Shown here in pieces: positions 25,561 through 34,670 of a DNA stretch of 64,000 nt (its first letter is position 1; each line of letters opens with the position of its first letter). Position numbers and translations under genes: made by a program. The notes below the pieces were generated by a model. That model did not search any database and was not told the origin of the DNA. It worked only from the letters and a program-made list of their open reading frames with translations. Source of the DNA: Cryobacterium algoritolerans (GTDB taxonomy: Bacteria; Actinomycetota; Actinomycetes; Actinomycetales; Microbacteriaceae); the NCBI RefSeq assembly GCF_004402785.1, contig NZ_SOFP01000013.1, positions 1 to 64,000 of the forward strand, written 5' to 3'.

Positions 25561-26997
25561 ATGGCATACGATTTTGAACGAAAGCATCGCATCGCTATCC
25601 TCGGCGGAGGTCCCGGCGGTTATGAAGCGGCGCTGGCCGGCGCCCAGCAGGGTGCCGAGGTCACCCTCGTCGAGCGTGTCGGCGTCGGCGGCTCCGCCGT
25701 GATCACGGATGTCGTCCCCTCCAAGTCCCTCATCGCCACGGCCGAGGCCACCAATTCGATCGGCGACGCCACCGACCTGGGCGTGCAGTTGTTTGTGCGC
25801 GGCGACACGGGCAGGCCTGCCCGCCCCGAGGTGGCCATCAACCTGGCCGCCGTGAACAAGCGGCTGCTCGCCCTCGCCCGGCAGCAGTCCGAGGACATGA
25901 AGGCAACCCTGATGCGCGCCGGCGTGCATCTCGTCAGCGGACACGGCCGCCTCGACGGCACGAGCGGGGTCATCGTCTCCACCGCCGAGGACGGCTCCGG
26001 CACCGACTTCGACCGGATCGACGCCGACACGATCGTCGTCTCCGTCGGGGCGACCCCGCGCATCCTGCCCACCGCGGTCCCCGACGGCGAGCGCATCCTC
26101 AGCTGGACGGAGCTCTACAACCTGCGGGCCGTGCCGGAACACCTCATCGTGGTCGGCTCCGGTGTGACCGGCGCCGAGTTCGCCTCCGCCTACCGCGCCC
26201 TGGGCGCGAAGGTCACCCTGATCTCCAGCCGCGACCAGGTGCTTCCCGGCGAGGACGCCGACGCGGCGGCCGTGATCGAGAACGTGTTCAAGCGCAACGG
26301 GATGGTCGTGCTGAACAAGTCGCGCGCCTCGTCCGTCGTGCGCACGGACACCGGCGTGCTGGCCACCCTGGCCGACGGCCGAACCGTCGAGGGCAGCCAC
26401 TGCCTGATCGCGGTCGGCTCGGTGCCGAACACCGCGGGGATCGGCCTCGAGGAGGCCGGCGTGCAACTCTCCGAATCCGGCCACATCCGGGTGAACCGGG
26501 TGGCGCGCACCTCCGTCCCGAACATCTACGCGGCCGGCGACTGCACGACCGAGCTGCCGCTGGCATCCGTCGCCTCGATGATGGGCCGCACCGCGGTCTT
26601 CCACGCGATGGGCGACGCGGTCAACCCGATCGAGATCCGCAACGTCGCGGCGAACATCTTCACCCAGCCGGAGATCGCCACGGTCGGCTGGACCCAGAAG
26701 CAGATCGAGGACGGCCTCACCCGCGGGAGCATCTACAAGCTGCCGCTCTCGTCGAACCCGCGGGCAAAGATGATGGGCATCAAGGACGGCTTCGTGAAGC
26801 TGTTCGCGACCACCACCACCGGCACCGTCATCGGCGGAGTGATCGTGGCGCCCAAGGCAAGCGAGCTCATCTTCCCACTTGCCCTCGCCGTCGAGCACCG
26901 GCTCACGGTCGACGAGGTGGCCCGCGCATTCCCGGTCTACCCGTCGCTGACGGGTTCGATCACGGATGCCGCCCGCGCCATGCACATCGTGCTCTAG
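25561..26997 (+). CDS. NAD(P)H-quinone dehydrogenase-like flavoprotein without redox disulfide
   Basis: A 478-residue flavin disulfide-reductase fold with FAD loop IAILGGGPGGYEAALAG, NAD(P) loop LIVVGSGVTGAEFASAYRAL, and IYAAGDCT. In lipoamide dehydrogenase the motif after the first fold holds two redox cysteines before PSK. Here the stretch is GGSAVITDVVPSKSL, with Ala46 and Val51 in the two Cys positions, and the C-terminal His-Glu pair is also replaced. It therefore cannot be a dihydrolipoamide dehydrogenase. It is closer to the mycobacterial LpdA-type quinone reductases. The start is ATG 25561; the open frame far upstream overlaps the phosphohexomutase gene and is rejected. Confidence 0.88.
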   Translation: MAYDFERKHRIAILGGGPGGYEAALAGAQQGAEVTLVERVGVGGSAVITDVVPSKSLIATAEATNSIGDATDLGVQLFVRGDTGRPARPEVAINLAAVNKRLLALARQQSEDMKATLMRAGVHLVSGHGRLDGTSGVIVSTAEDGSGTDFDRIDADTIVVSVGATPRILPTAVPDGERILSWTELYNLRAVPEHLIVVGSGVTGAEFASAYRALGAKVTLISSRDQVLPGEDADAAAVIENVFKRNGMVVLNKSRASSVVRTDTGVLATLADGRTVEGSHCLIAVGSVPNTAGIGLEEAGVQLSESGHIRVNRVARTSVPNIYAAGDCTTELPLASVASMMGRTAVFHAMGDAVNPIEIRNVAANIFTQPEIATVGWTQKQIEDGLTRGSIYKLPLSSNPRAKMMGIKDGFVKLFATTTTGTVIGGVIVAPKASELIFPLALAVEHRLTVDEVARAFPVYPSLTGSITDAARAMHIVL

Positions 26998-27019
26998 CAG
27001 TCGCCGCGTACCTCCGGCG

Positions 27020-27075
27020 CAACCGCGTTCAGTTGCGGGAGAAGCACCCTCGTTTTCGCGGTTGAGGTGTTTTTT
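27020..27075. terminator. Terminator between convergent genes
   Basis: CAACCGCG (27020-27027) pairs with CGCGGTTG (27057-27064), with a smaller inner hairpin, and continues into AGGT and a run of six T on the plus strand. It lies between the end of the flavoprotein gene and the end of the carboxylase alpha gene, so it mainly ends the rightward transcript. Confidence 0.55.
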
Positions 27076-27082
27076 CCGTTAT

Positions 27083-28858
27083 TCAGGCGGGGTGGTCGGT
27101 GACGGCCATCAGCAGGGAGCCGGAGGCGACCGTGGTGCCGACGAGCGCGTCGATGCTGCCGACCACTCCGTCCTTGTGGGCGGTGAGTGGTTGTTCCATC
27201 TTCATCGCCTCGAGCACGAGCAGCAGGTCACCCTTGACGACGACATCACCCTCGGCGACGGCCAGCTTGACCACGGTCGCCTGCATCGGCGCGTGCACGG
27301 CGTCACCGGTCGCGGTGCTCACGGCGTGGGCCCCGCTCCGCCGGCGCGGGGCCGGCCCCGCCGTGTTCTCGGACGCCGAGCCGGGGAGCAGACGCACGGG
27401 CAGGCTGACCTCGATCCGGCGGCCCTCGACCTCGACCACGACGTTGTGCCGTTTCGCCGGGCCGGTGGTCTCCTCGAGCGAACCGTTCCAGGGGTCGATG
27501 TCGTTGTCGAACTCGGTCTCGATCCAGCGGGTATAGATGGAGAAGGGCTCGCCGTTCAGCGGGGCGAACGCAGGGTCGCGCACGATCCGGCGATGGAAGG
27601 GGAGCACGGTGGGCAGCCCGGCAACTTCGAACTCGTCGAGGGCGCGGCGGGAGCGTTCGAGGGCCTCCTCGCGGGTGGCGCCGGTGATGATGAGTTTCGC
27701 GAGCAGGGAGTCGAACGAGCCGGAGATCACGTCGCCGGCCTGCACGCCGCTGTCGACGCGCACGCCGGGGCCGCCCGCGGGCTTGAACACGTGCACCGGG
27801 CCGGGTGCGGGCATGAAGCCACGGCCGGCATCCTCGCCGTTGATCCGGAACTCGAAGGAGTGGCCGGTGGGTACGGGGTCTGGGTAGTCCAGGGTTCCGC
27901 CCTCGGCGAGGCGGAACTGCTCGCGGACGAGGTCGATTCCGGTCACTTCCTCCGATACGGGGTGCTCGACCTGAAGCCGCGTGTTCACCTCGAGAAAGGA
28001 GACGGTGCCGTCCTGGCCGATCAGGAACTCGCAGGTTCCGGCGCCGACATAGCCGACCTCGGCGAGGATGGCCTTGGAGGCGCGATACATCTCGGTCTGC
28101 TGGGCGTCGGTCAGGAACGGTGCCGGCGCTTCCTCGACCAGCTTCTGGTGCCGGCGCTGGAGCGAGCAGTCGCGGGTGGAGATGACGACGACGTTGCCGT
28201 GGGCATCGGCGAGGCACTGGGTTTCCACATGGCGGGGCTTGTCCAGGTACTTCTCGACGAAGCACTCGCCGCGGCCGAACGCAGCGACGGCCTCTCGGGT
28301 GGCCGACTCGAAGAGTTCGGGCACCTCTTCACGGGTGCGGGCGACCTTGAGGCCGCGCCCGCCACCGCCGAAGGCGGCCTTGATCGCGACGGGCAGGCCG
28401 TGCAGGTCGACGAACTCGAGCACCTCGGCGGCGTCGACAACCGGGTTCAGGGTGCCGGGCGCCATCGGGGCGTTGACCTTCTCCGCGACATGGCGGGCGG
28501 AGACCTTGTCGCCGAGCTTGTCGATCGCCTCCGGTGACGGGCCGATCCAGATCAGCCCCGCGTTGATCACCGCCCGGGCGAAGTCGGCGTTCTCCGCGAG
28601 GAAACCGTAGCCGGGGTGCACGGCGTCGGCGCCGGACCGCCTGGCCACGGAGAGGATCTTCTCGATGACGAGATAGGTGTCCGCGCTGGTGGTGCCGTCG
28701 AGGCCGTAGGCCTCGTCGGCAAGGTGCGCGTGCACCGAATCACGATCCTGATCGGCGTAGACGGCAACCGAGAGAATGCCGCTGTCTTTCGCGGCTCGGA
28801 TAACCCGGACGGCGATCTCGCCCCGGTTGGCGATGAGGACCTTCGTTATTCGCGACAC
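27083..28858 (-). CDS. Acyl-CoA carboxylase alpha subunit (biotin carboxylase + BCCP)
   Basis: A 591-residue subunit that carboxylates its own biotin with ATP and bicarbonate for malonyl-CoA and methylmalonyl-CoA synthesis. The biotin carboxylase domain covers about residues 1-450: [22 protein letters not shown]-grasp [48 protein letters not shown] variable linker follows. The C-terminal BCCP domain has the biotin lysine in [11 protein letters not shown], at about residue 553. The start is GTG 28858. Maf lies immediately upstream on the same strand. BirA and the beta and epsilon subunits lie 6-9 kb away in the window. Confidence 0.95.
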   Translation of the reverse strand: MSRITKVLIANRGEIAVRVIRAAKDSGILSVAVYADQDRDSVHAHLADEAYGLDGTTSADTYLVIEKILSVARRSGADAVHPGYGFLAENADFARAVINAGLIWIGPSPEAIDKLGDKVSARHVAEKVNAPMAPGTLNPVVDAAEVLEFVDLHGLPVAIKAAFGGGGRGLKVARTREEVPELFESATREAVAAFGRGECFVEKYLDKPRHVETQCLADAHGNVVVISTRDCSLQRRHQKLVEEAPAPFLTDAQQTEMYRASKAILAEVGYVGAGTCEFLIGQDGTVSFLEVNTRLQVEHPVSEEVTGIDLVREQFRLAEGGTLDYPDPVPTGHSFEFRINGEDAGRGFMPAPGPVHVFKPAGGPGVRVDSGVQAGDVISGSFDSLLAKLIITGATREEALERSRRALDEFEVAGLPTVLPFHRRIVRDPAFAPLNGEPFSIYTRWIETEFDNDIDPWNGSLEETTGPAKRHNVVVEVEGRRIEVSLPVRLLPGSASENTAGPAPRRRSGAHAVSTATGDAVHAPMQATVVKLAVAEGDVVVKGDLLLVLEAMKMEQPLTAHKDGVVGSIDALVGTTVASGSLLMAVTDHPA

Positions 28859-28968
28859 AGTGCCCTAGCTTATGGTGCCCGCGCCACGGTCTTTTGGTTC
28901 TGTTCCACAAAAAGAACAGGGAGAAAGGTGCGGATGCCTACAATCCGGTCCGTGACAGGGGCACCGAG

Positions 28969-29625
28969 TCAGCTCGCCGGGCCGCGATTCCACAGGCTCG
29001 GCCAGGAATGGCCCAGCCGGGAGACGAGCCGGCGCAGGGTCGGCAGGGAGAGACCGACCACCGTGGACGGGTCACCGTCGATGTGCGTGATGAACGGCGC
29101 GCCGAGGCTGTCGATGGTGAACGCACCGGCGACGAACAGCGGTTCGCCGGTGGCGATGTACGCGTCGAGCTCCTCGTCGCCGATGTCATCGGCGAAGGTG
29201 ACGTCAGCGACGGCGACGGCACCGACCGCCCGGCCGGGCAGCCCGTTCGAGTGCTCGATCAGCCAGTGGCCCGAATAGAGCTGCCCGGTGCGTCCGCGCT
29301 GCAGCTGCCAGCGCTGCCTGGCCTTCTCAGGGGTGTGCGGCTTGCCGTAGATGACCTCGTCGATCACGAACACCGAATCGCCGCCGAGAATGAGCCCGTC
29401 GCCGCCCGGCCCGGTCCGGCACAGGGCGGCCGAGACCGCCTCCGCCTTGGCGCGGGCGAGCAACTCGACCACCCGGTGCGGGGTGAGGGGCGCACCCTCC
29501 CGGTGAGCTGCCTCAGCGGCGACGGCATCCTCGTCGACGTCGGGGGCGATCGTGATCGGTTCGATCCCCGAGGAGCGCAGCAGCGCCAGGCGGGCCGGCG
29601 AGGTGGAGGCCAGATAGAGGCGCAT
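28969..29625 (-). CDS. maf: Maf-family nucleotide pyrophosphatase
   Basis: A 218-residue Maf/YhdE-type protein, which hydrolyses the alpha-beta bond of non-standard or pyrimidine nucleoside triphosphates. The N-terminal signature is LYLASTSPARLALLR; LGGDSVFVIDEVIYGKP carries the conserved acidic residue and lysine; the C-terminal half has GAFTIDSLGAPFITHIDGDP. It starts at ATG 29625, divergent from the RNA methyltransferase gene, and precedes the carboxylase alpha gene with a 110-base gap. Linkage to acyl-CoA carboxylase genes is common in actinobacteria. Confidence 0.92.
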   Translation of the reverse strand: MRLYLASTSPARLALLRSSGIEPITIAPDVDEDAVAAEAAHREGAPLTPHRVVELLARAKAEAVSAALCRTGPGGDGLILGGDSVFVIDEVIYGKPHTPEKARQRWQLQRGRTGQLYSGHWLIEHSNGLPGRAVGAVAVADVTFADDIGDEELDAYIATGEPLFVAGAFTIDSLGAPFITHIDGDPSTVVGLSLPTLRRLVSRLGHSWPSLWNRGPAS

Positions 29626-29651
29626 GGTTCCTTCGTGCGACGGTAGAAGCG

Positions 29652-30983
29652 ATGTGGGATGCTCGTGGGATGGGCACCAGCAATGAAAACCAGTCGATTC
29701 CGGGCGAGCAGTCCGTCGCAGTCGGCAGCGAACTCGAACTCGACGTCACCAACGTAGCCCATGGCGGTATCTTCGTCGCGCGGCACGAGGGCCGCGTGGT
29801 CTTCGTCAGCGACACCCTCCCGGGTGAGCGGGTGCGCGCCCGGCTGACCTCGGCCAGCCACAAGAGCTTCTGGCGTGCCGAGACCGTCGAAGTCCTGGAC
29901 GCCGCCCCGGAGCGCCAGCCGCACATCTGGGCGTCCGCCGCCCTCGAGCGCGACCCGGACGATCGCGCCGGTGGCGCCGAGTTCGGGCACATCGAACTGG
30001 GACACCAGCGCGAACTGAAGCGACAGGTCCTCGCCGACGCCCTCAAACGCATGGCGGGGGTCGAGACGGATGTCACGGTCGAGCCGGTCCCGGTCGGCCC
30101 CAACGCTTCCCCGGGCGACGCCGCCGACGGCACCGGGTGGCGCACCCGGGTGCGCCTGCACATCGCCGAGGACGGCTCGGTCGGCCCGTACGCGGCCAGG
30201 AGCCACCGCGTCATCCCGGTCGGGGATCTGCCTCTCGCCGACCGACTGCTGGAGGCGGCCGCGCCGCTGGACCAGCTCTTCCGCGGGGCCGCATCCGTCG
30301 ACGTCGTCGCGCCGAGCCTCGGCACCGTGCAAGTTCTCGTCGCCGAGCAGGACGCACAGGGCCGACGCCGACCCACGCCCCGCAACCTGATCCGCGAGGT
30401 CGTCGGCGAACGCGAGTTCAGACTCGATGCCGCCGGTTTCTGGCAGGTGCACGCGCGCGCGGCGGAGACCCTGTATAGCACGGTCCAGGACACCATCGAC
30501 GCGGACTCGTTCGACCCGAAGGCCGCGAACCTCGACCTCTATGGCGGCGTCGGATTGCTCGCCGCGGCCGTCGGCGACCGATTCGGCAGCTCGGTGCGGA
30601 TCACGTCGGTCGAGAGCGACGCCCAGGCCACCGATTTCGCCGCCGAGAACCTTGCTGAGTGGGTCGGCGCGAGCGTGCAGACGTCCAGGGTCGACCGGTT
30701 CCTGGCCGGCCTCGTGCGCGACTCGAGCGCCGCCGACCGGTCCAGGCAGCAGGCGGCCACGGTGGTGCTCGATCCGCCGCGCGCCGGGGCGGGCAAGGAA
30801 GTCATCGACCAGCTCGGCGCCCTCGGACCGCGCCAGATCGTCTACGTGGCGTGCGACCCGGTTGCGCTCGCGCGGGACATCGCCCTGCTTGCCGGGCACG
30901 GCTACGAACTCCGCGGGCTGCGGGCGTTCGACCTGTTCCCGAATACCCACCATGTCGAAGCCGTCGCGCTGCTCACCAGGTAG
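29652..30983 (+). CDS. TrmA/RumA-like class I SAM RNA methyltransferase
   Basis: A 443-residue (or 437 from ATG 29670) RNA 5-methyluridine-type methyltransferase. The N-terminal TRAM domain is ELDVTNVAHGGIFVARHE through LPGERVRARL. The SAM motif is LDLYGGVGLLAAA; LDPPRAGAGKEVIDQL and YVACDPVALARD give the catalytic Cys. The iron-sulfur cysteines of RumA (before CGGC) are replaced; the stretch reads RAGGAEFGHIELGHQ, so no cluster is expected. This variant appears normal for the actinobacterial branch. It is divergent from maf with only 26 bases between. The target, tRNA or rRNA, is not decided. Confidence 0.88.
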   Translation: MWDARGMGTSNENQSIPGEQSVAVGSELELDVTNVAHGGIFVARHEGRVVFVSDTLPGERVRARLTSASHKSFWRAETVEVLDAAPERQPHIWASAALERDPDDRAGGAEFGHIELGHQRELKRQVLADALKRMAGVETDVTVEPVPVGPNASPGDAADGTGWRTRVRLHIAEDGSVGPYAARSHRVIPVGDLPLADRLLEAAAPLDQLFRGAASVDVVAPSLGTVQVLVAEQDAQGRRRPTPRNLIREVVGEREFRLDAAGFWQVHARAAETLYSTVQDTIDADSFDPKAANLDLYGGVGLLAAAVGDRFGSSVRITSVESDAQATDFAAENLAEWVGASVQTSRVDRFLAGLVRDSSAADRSRQQAATVVLDPPRAGAGKEVIDQLGALGPRQIVYVACDPVALARDIALLAGHGYELRGLRAFDLFPNTHHVEAVALLTR

Positions 30984-31024
30984 CTATCGTTGACCTGTAC
31001 GACAAAGTGAGGACGTAGAAGCCC

Positions 31025-31756
31025 GTGACAGACCCGATTGCACCGCTGGAATCACCTGCCGGCCAGGACGCCGGCGTGCGCACGACCCTCGACCATCCGG
31101 TGCGGGTGGGCATCGCCGATGACCATGAGTCGGTCCGACTCGGCATCCAGGCCGCGTGTGAGAACGCCGGTTACGACGTGGTCTTCGCGGCTGCCACGGT
31201 GCAGGCGCTCGTGGACGGCATCGCAGGCCGGGCCGTCGACGTCATCGTGCTCGACCTGTCGCTCGGCGACGGCTCACTCGTCACGGACAACGTTCACAAC
31301 GCCCAGAGCACCGGTGCCTCGGTGCTCGTGCACAGCATTGCCGACCGGGTCGCCCTGGTCAGGGAAGCACTCGCCGCCGGAGCCGCCGGAGTGATCCCGA
31401 AGTCCTCGCCGACGACGACCGTGATGGCGGCCGTCGCATCCGTCGCCCGTGGCGACGTGCTCAACAACCTCGAATGGGCGACTGCGATCGACGCCGACCG
31501 CGACTTCGCCAAGGCCCAGCTGGGCCGCCGGGAGCGGGACGTACTCCATCTCTACGCGTCTGGGCTGCCGCTCAAGATGGTCGCGATGCAGCTCGGCATC
31601 GCGCATTCCACCGCGCGGGAGTACCTCGACCGGATCCGGGTGAAGTACGTCGAGGTGGGCCGACCGGCGCCCACGAAGGTAGATCTGTTGCGCCGTGCGG
31701 TCGAAGACGGCATCCTTCCTGGGTTGGACCAGGACGGCGGGGATGGCCGCGGCTAA
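31025..31756 (+). CDS. NarL/LuxR-type response regulator
   Basis: A 243-residue response regulator. The receiver domain starts VRVGIADDHESVRLGIQAA with the acidic pair, the phosphoacceptor is Asp77 in VIVLDLSLGDGS, the Ser/Thr position is in LVHSIAD, and the lysine is in GVIPKSSP. The C-terminal part (about residues 165-225) is a LuxR-like helix-turn-helix: LGRRERDVLHLYASGLPLKM then IAHSTAREYLDRIRVKY. The start is GTG 31025. It overlaps the kinase start by 14 bases, so they are translated together. The signal and targets are unknown. Confidence 0.9.
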   Translation: MTDPIAPLESPAGQDAGVRTTLDHPVRVGIADDHESVRLGIQAACENAGYDVVFAAATVQALVDGIAGRAVDVIVLDLSLGDGSLVTDNVHNAQSTGASVLVHSIADRVALVREALAAGAAGVIPKSSPTTTVMAAVASVARGDVLNNLEWATAIDADRDFAKAQLGRRERDVLHLYASGLPLKMVAMQLGIAHSTAREYLDRIRVKYVEVGRPAPTKVDLLRRAVEDGILPGLDQDGGDGRG

Positions 31757-33089
31757 GTCCGCGGCCGCGCCTCCGCTCCGGTTTCCCCGGGCGGAACGCG
31801 GCAACCCGGACAAGAACGGGAGCGGCGGCACCGAGCCCCTGGGCCTCGATTCCGACCTCATCGCCGGACCCAAACAACCCCGCAATCCGATCAGCCGCAC
31901 CCGGATCGAAACCGTCGTCTCCCGGTCCGTCGCCGGGGTCGGCGTGATCTTCTCGCTGCAGGCGCTTCCGATCATGCTCGCCCAGGTGCACCTGCGACTG
32001 CCGATCATGGCCATCGCCATGCCGCTTGCCCTGGCCGTGGGCATCGGTGCCGTCGTGATCGCGGCAGTCGCCAAGGTGGGCGTGCGCGCGACCACCGGCA
32101 CGGTGGCCCTGGTCTACCTGGCCGCCCTCGTCAGCTGGCCGTTCCTGATGGTCGACCCCTCGGCCGTGCTCGACGGCAAACCGTGGCTGTGGTACATGTG
32201 CACCGTCGCAACCTCCTGTGCGGCCGTGGCGTTCCCGCTGGTCTGGGCCGTCATCTACACCTTCCTCGCCCCGATCGCCTACGGCATCGTGCGCACGCAG
32301 CCGTCCGGCGGCGGCGCAGACGTGCTCCTCGGCTCGCTCGACACCGCCTACGCGACCATCCTCGGCCAGGTCATCCTGATCATCATCTTCACGCTGCGCC
32401 AGACGGCGGCGGCGGTAGACGCCGCCCAGACCAATGCGCTGCACCAGTACGCGACGGCCGTCAGGCAGCACGCCACGGAGGTCGAGCGAGTGCAGGTCGA
32501 CTCGATCGTGCACGACAGCGTCCTCGCCACCTTCCTCGCGGCCGCGGCGGCCGGCAGCCCCAAGGCGGCCCAGCTGGCCTCCGGGATGGCTTCCGACGCG
32601 CTCACCCGTCTCAACGATGCGGCCATGGTCCCTGCCGGGGACGACAGCCTGGTGCCGTTAAACGCCCTCACCGTGCGCATCCGCGAGGCCGCCGACAAGT
32701 TCACCGCGCCATTCACCTTCGTCGAATGTGAGATGGACACGCTCAGCCTGCCGGTGCACGCGAGCGACGCACTGTTTGCGGCGAGCGTGCAGGCCATGGT
32801 CAACAGCGTCCAGCACGCCGGCGATGGCATCGTCGAACCAAGCCGCACTCTCAGCATGCGGGCGAACGCCCAGGGCGGTTGCACCATCGAGATCGCGGAT
32901 ACCGGAGTCGGCTTCGACCCGGAGCAGGTGCCGAGCGAACGGCTGGGCCTGCGGATCTCGATCCAGGAACGGGTCGCCAGTGCGGGCGGTTCGGCGCGGA
33001 TCTACTCCGAGATCGGCCGGGGGACCACGATCACCATCGAGTGGCCGGCCGACGAGTGGCCGGCCGACAACGCGGAGGTGCCCGTGTGA
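31743..33089 (+). CDS. DesK/NarX-type sensor histidine kinase
   Basis: A 448-residue membrane kinase. The N-terminal 50 residues are polar. Then come about six hydrophobic segments (for example FLMVDPS-flanked spans and LGQVILIIIFTLRQTAAAV). The phosphorylated His is His257 in VDSIVHDSVLATF, a HisKA_3 box. The ATPase domain has N-box VQAMVNSVQHAG, G1 ADTGVGFDPEQ and G2 ERLGLRISIQERVASAGGSA. I chose ATG 31743; an upstream ATG at 31695 is also in frame. It lies between its response regulator and a membrane protein that overlaps its stop. Confidence 0.88.
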   Translation: MAAAKSAAAPPLRFPRAERGNPDKNGSGGTEPLGLDSDLIAGPKQPRNPISRTRIETVVSRSVAGVGVIFSLQALPIMLAQVHLRLPIMAIAMPLALAVGIGAVVIAAVAKVGVRATTGTVALVYLAALVSWPFLMVDPSAVLDGKPWLWYMCTVATSCAAVAFPLVWAVIYTFLAPIAYGIVRTQPSGGGADVLLGSLDTAYATILGQVILIIIFTLRQTAAAVDAAQTNALHQYATAVRQHATEVERVQVDSIVHDSVLATFLAAAAAGSPKAAQLASGMASDALTRLNDAAMVPAGDDSLVPLNALTVRIREAADKFTAPFTFVECEMDTLSLPVHASDALFAASVQAMVNSVQHAGDGIVEPSRTLSMRANAQGGCTIEIADTGVGFDPEQVPSERLGLRISIQERVASAGGSARIYSEIGRGTTITIEWPADEWPADNAEVPV

Positions 33090-34129
33090 TCACCGTGCCC
33101 CGCGGCCTCGTGCTCGCCCTCGCCGCCCTGTTCTCCACCTACCACGTGGTGCTCGGCTTCTACTCGCTCAACCAGCCGCGCACGCCCGGCCCGGCCATCC
33201 TCGCGATCGCCGCGTACATCGTGGCGACGGTGTTCAGCCTGTGGCCCACCAGCCCGATGCGGATGCCGCTCTGGCTTGCCTTCTTCAACGTCGCCGTCTG
33301 CGTGGCCCTGCCCCTGCTTGTCGGCAGCCAGCTCGACGGTTCGGTCTTCAACGATTACGCCACCTGGGATGTCGCCGCCGTCGGCACGCTGATGACGATC
33401 ACGGCCACGCGGCGCCGACCGGCGCTCGCCTGGATCGGAACCGCGGCCCTGATCGTGCACACCATCGTCTGGGCCGGCCCGGCCGCCCTCGGCTCGATGG
33501 GCGTGATCGGCAGCGCCGTCTGGGTGGCCATCGCGGTCATCCTCGCCCGCGCCCTCGCCAAGGCCGGGCGGGACGCCAGACAGTACGCTCTGGCCGAACG
33601 CGAGGCCACCGACTGGCAGGCGGCCCAGGAGGCACACCTCTACGAGCGTCAGGTCCGGCTGGCGCAGACGATCCGCCTGGCGGCGCCCATGCTGCGCCGG
33701 ATCATCGTCCGGGGCGGTGTGCTCAACGTCGAGGAGCGGCAGGAATGCCGTTACCTCGAGGCGGCGGTGCGGGACGAGATCCGCGGGCGCAAGCTGCTCA
33801 ACGAGGCGGTTCGTGAGCAGGTCATGGCGGCCAGACGGCGTGGGGCGATCGTGACCCTGCTCGACGAAGGCGGCATCGACGACCTCCGCGGCCCGGAACT
33901 GGAAACCGTGCTCAACACGCTCGCGGCCGCGATCGGCACCACCACCGCTGACTCGATCATCGCGCGAACGGCCGGGGATGGTTCGGCGACGGCGGTGACC
34001 GTGGTCGGCCTCAGCAGCGCCGACGCCCGGCTCAGCGCGCTCGGTCAGGAATCCCCGGAGCCCGAGGTCGACCTGTGGCTCGAGATCCCGCGCAGTCCGG
34101 TGCCGGCCGACGCTCCGGCGGCCCGCTGA
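33086..34129 (+). CDS. Membrane protein of the two-component unit, kinase-like but degenerate
   Basis: A 347-residue protein with about five N-terminal membrane spans (for example PRGLVLALAALFSTYHVVLG and LWLAFFNVAVCVALPLLVGS). A cytosolic helical part of about 170 residues follows, including EREATDWQAAQEAHLYERQV, and ECRYLEAAVRDEIRGRKLLN. The layout copies a DesK-type kinase, with spans, dimerising helices and then a globular domain, but no H-box and no N/G1/G2 ATP-binding motifs are recognisable. GTG 33086 overlaps the kinase stop by four bases. I infer that it modulates or dimerises with the kinase; no family name is certain. Confidence 0.72.
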   Translation: MITVPRGLVLALAALFSTYHVVLGFYSLNQPRTPGPAILAIAAYIVATVFSLWPTSPMRMPLWLAFFNVAVCVALPLLVGSQLDGSVFNDYATWDVAAVGTLMTITATRRRPALAWIGTAALIVHTIVWAGPAALGSMGVIGSAVWVAIAVILARALAKAGRDARQYALAEREATDWQAAQEAHLYERQVRLAQTIRLAAPMLRRIIVRGGVLNVEERQECRYLEAAVRDEIRGRKLLNEAVREQVMAARRRGAIVTLLDEGGIDDLRGPELETVLNTLAAAIGTTTADSIIARTAGDGSATAVTVVGLSSADARLSALGQESPEPEVDLWLEIPRSPVPADAPAAR

Positions 34130-34141
34130 CGGGTTCGCCTC

Positions 34142-34176
34142 GGTGATAGAGCTTGTCGCGGTGATTGAGCTTGTCG
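34142..34176. repeat. Two copies of GGTGATNGAGCTTGTCG
   Basis: Two 17-base copies differing in one base lie 2 bp apart (34142-34158 and 34160-34176 region) between the membrane protein stop and its terminator. The motif resembles a short dispersed repeat (TTGAGCTTGTCGAAA) that I recall as common between genes in Micrococcales; that is memory, not a search result. Confidence 0.5.
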
Positions 34177-34198
34177 AAATCAGGCCACCCGGACATGC

Positions 34199-34232
34199 GG
34201 AAGGGGACCAACCGTGAGGCTGGTCCCCTTCC
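34199..34232 (+). terminator. Terminator of the two-component operon
   Basis: A 12-bp perfect stem GGAAGGGGACCA / TGGTCCCCTTCC with a 10-base loop, followed by GACTTTCG. The rest of the 293-bp gap to the epsilon subunit gene, mostly A/T-richer sequence, shows nothing else I can support. Confidence 0.8.
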
Positions 34233-34422
34233 GACTTTCGTGCCAGGGCGACAACCCGAATGTCACCCTGACTCGCCGCCAAAATTCGCCTGCTTACCCT
34301 AGTCGACGAATTTTGGTGGTGCAACTCTGTGAGCGACACCTAGCAATTTCTATACTCATCGACCCGGTTCGATTAGAAAAGTCGGCATTTAGGGGGACCG
34401 GCCTTACGGGGGGTCTTCCCGG

Positions 34423-34662
34423 TCAGGCCGAGAAACCCCGCCACTCGCCCTGTCCGGCGTGCACGGCCGACCGGATGGCCCGCTGGCTGACCTGCCAGGC
34501 GCTCTGGCTGCCCTCAGGAGCCCGGCGCAGGTTGTCCGTCTCCTCGCGCAGCAGACCGCGGAGCACGGCCGATACGGCGGCCGCCTCGGTGGGGGTGACG
34601 CCCCGGGTGAGGAACAGGAGTTCCTCGGCCGGGTCTGGGGTGGGTGTCGTGGTCTTGGTCAT
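34423..34662 (-). CDS. Acyl-CoA carboxylase epsilon subunit
   Basis: A 79-residue protein of the actinobacterial AccE family, a small subunit that holds alpha and beta subunits together. Features are a disordered Thr/Pro/Asp-rich N-terminus, the conserved helix FLTRGVTPTEAAAVSAVLRG and the C-terminal SAWQVSQRAIR then GEWRGFSA. It lies 8 bases after the beta subunit stop on the same strand. Confidence 0.88.
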   Translation of the reverse strand: MTKTTTPTPDPAEELLFLTRGVTPTEAAAVSAVLRGLLREETDNLRRAPEGSQSAWQVSQRAIRSAVHAGQGEWRGFSA

Positions 34663-34670
34663 GGCGCCGC

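Noticed and set aside
28900-28919. Inverted repeat CTGTTC...GAACAG ahead of the carboxylase alpha gene as a LexA box
   Set aside because: The half-sites are in the opposite order to the Gram-positive SOS box (GAAC...GTTC) and the gene is not a typical SOS target.
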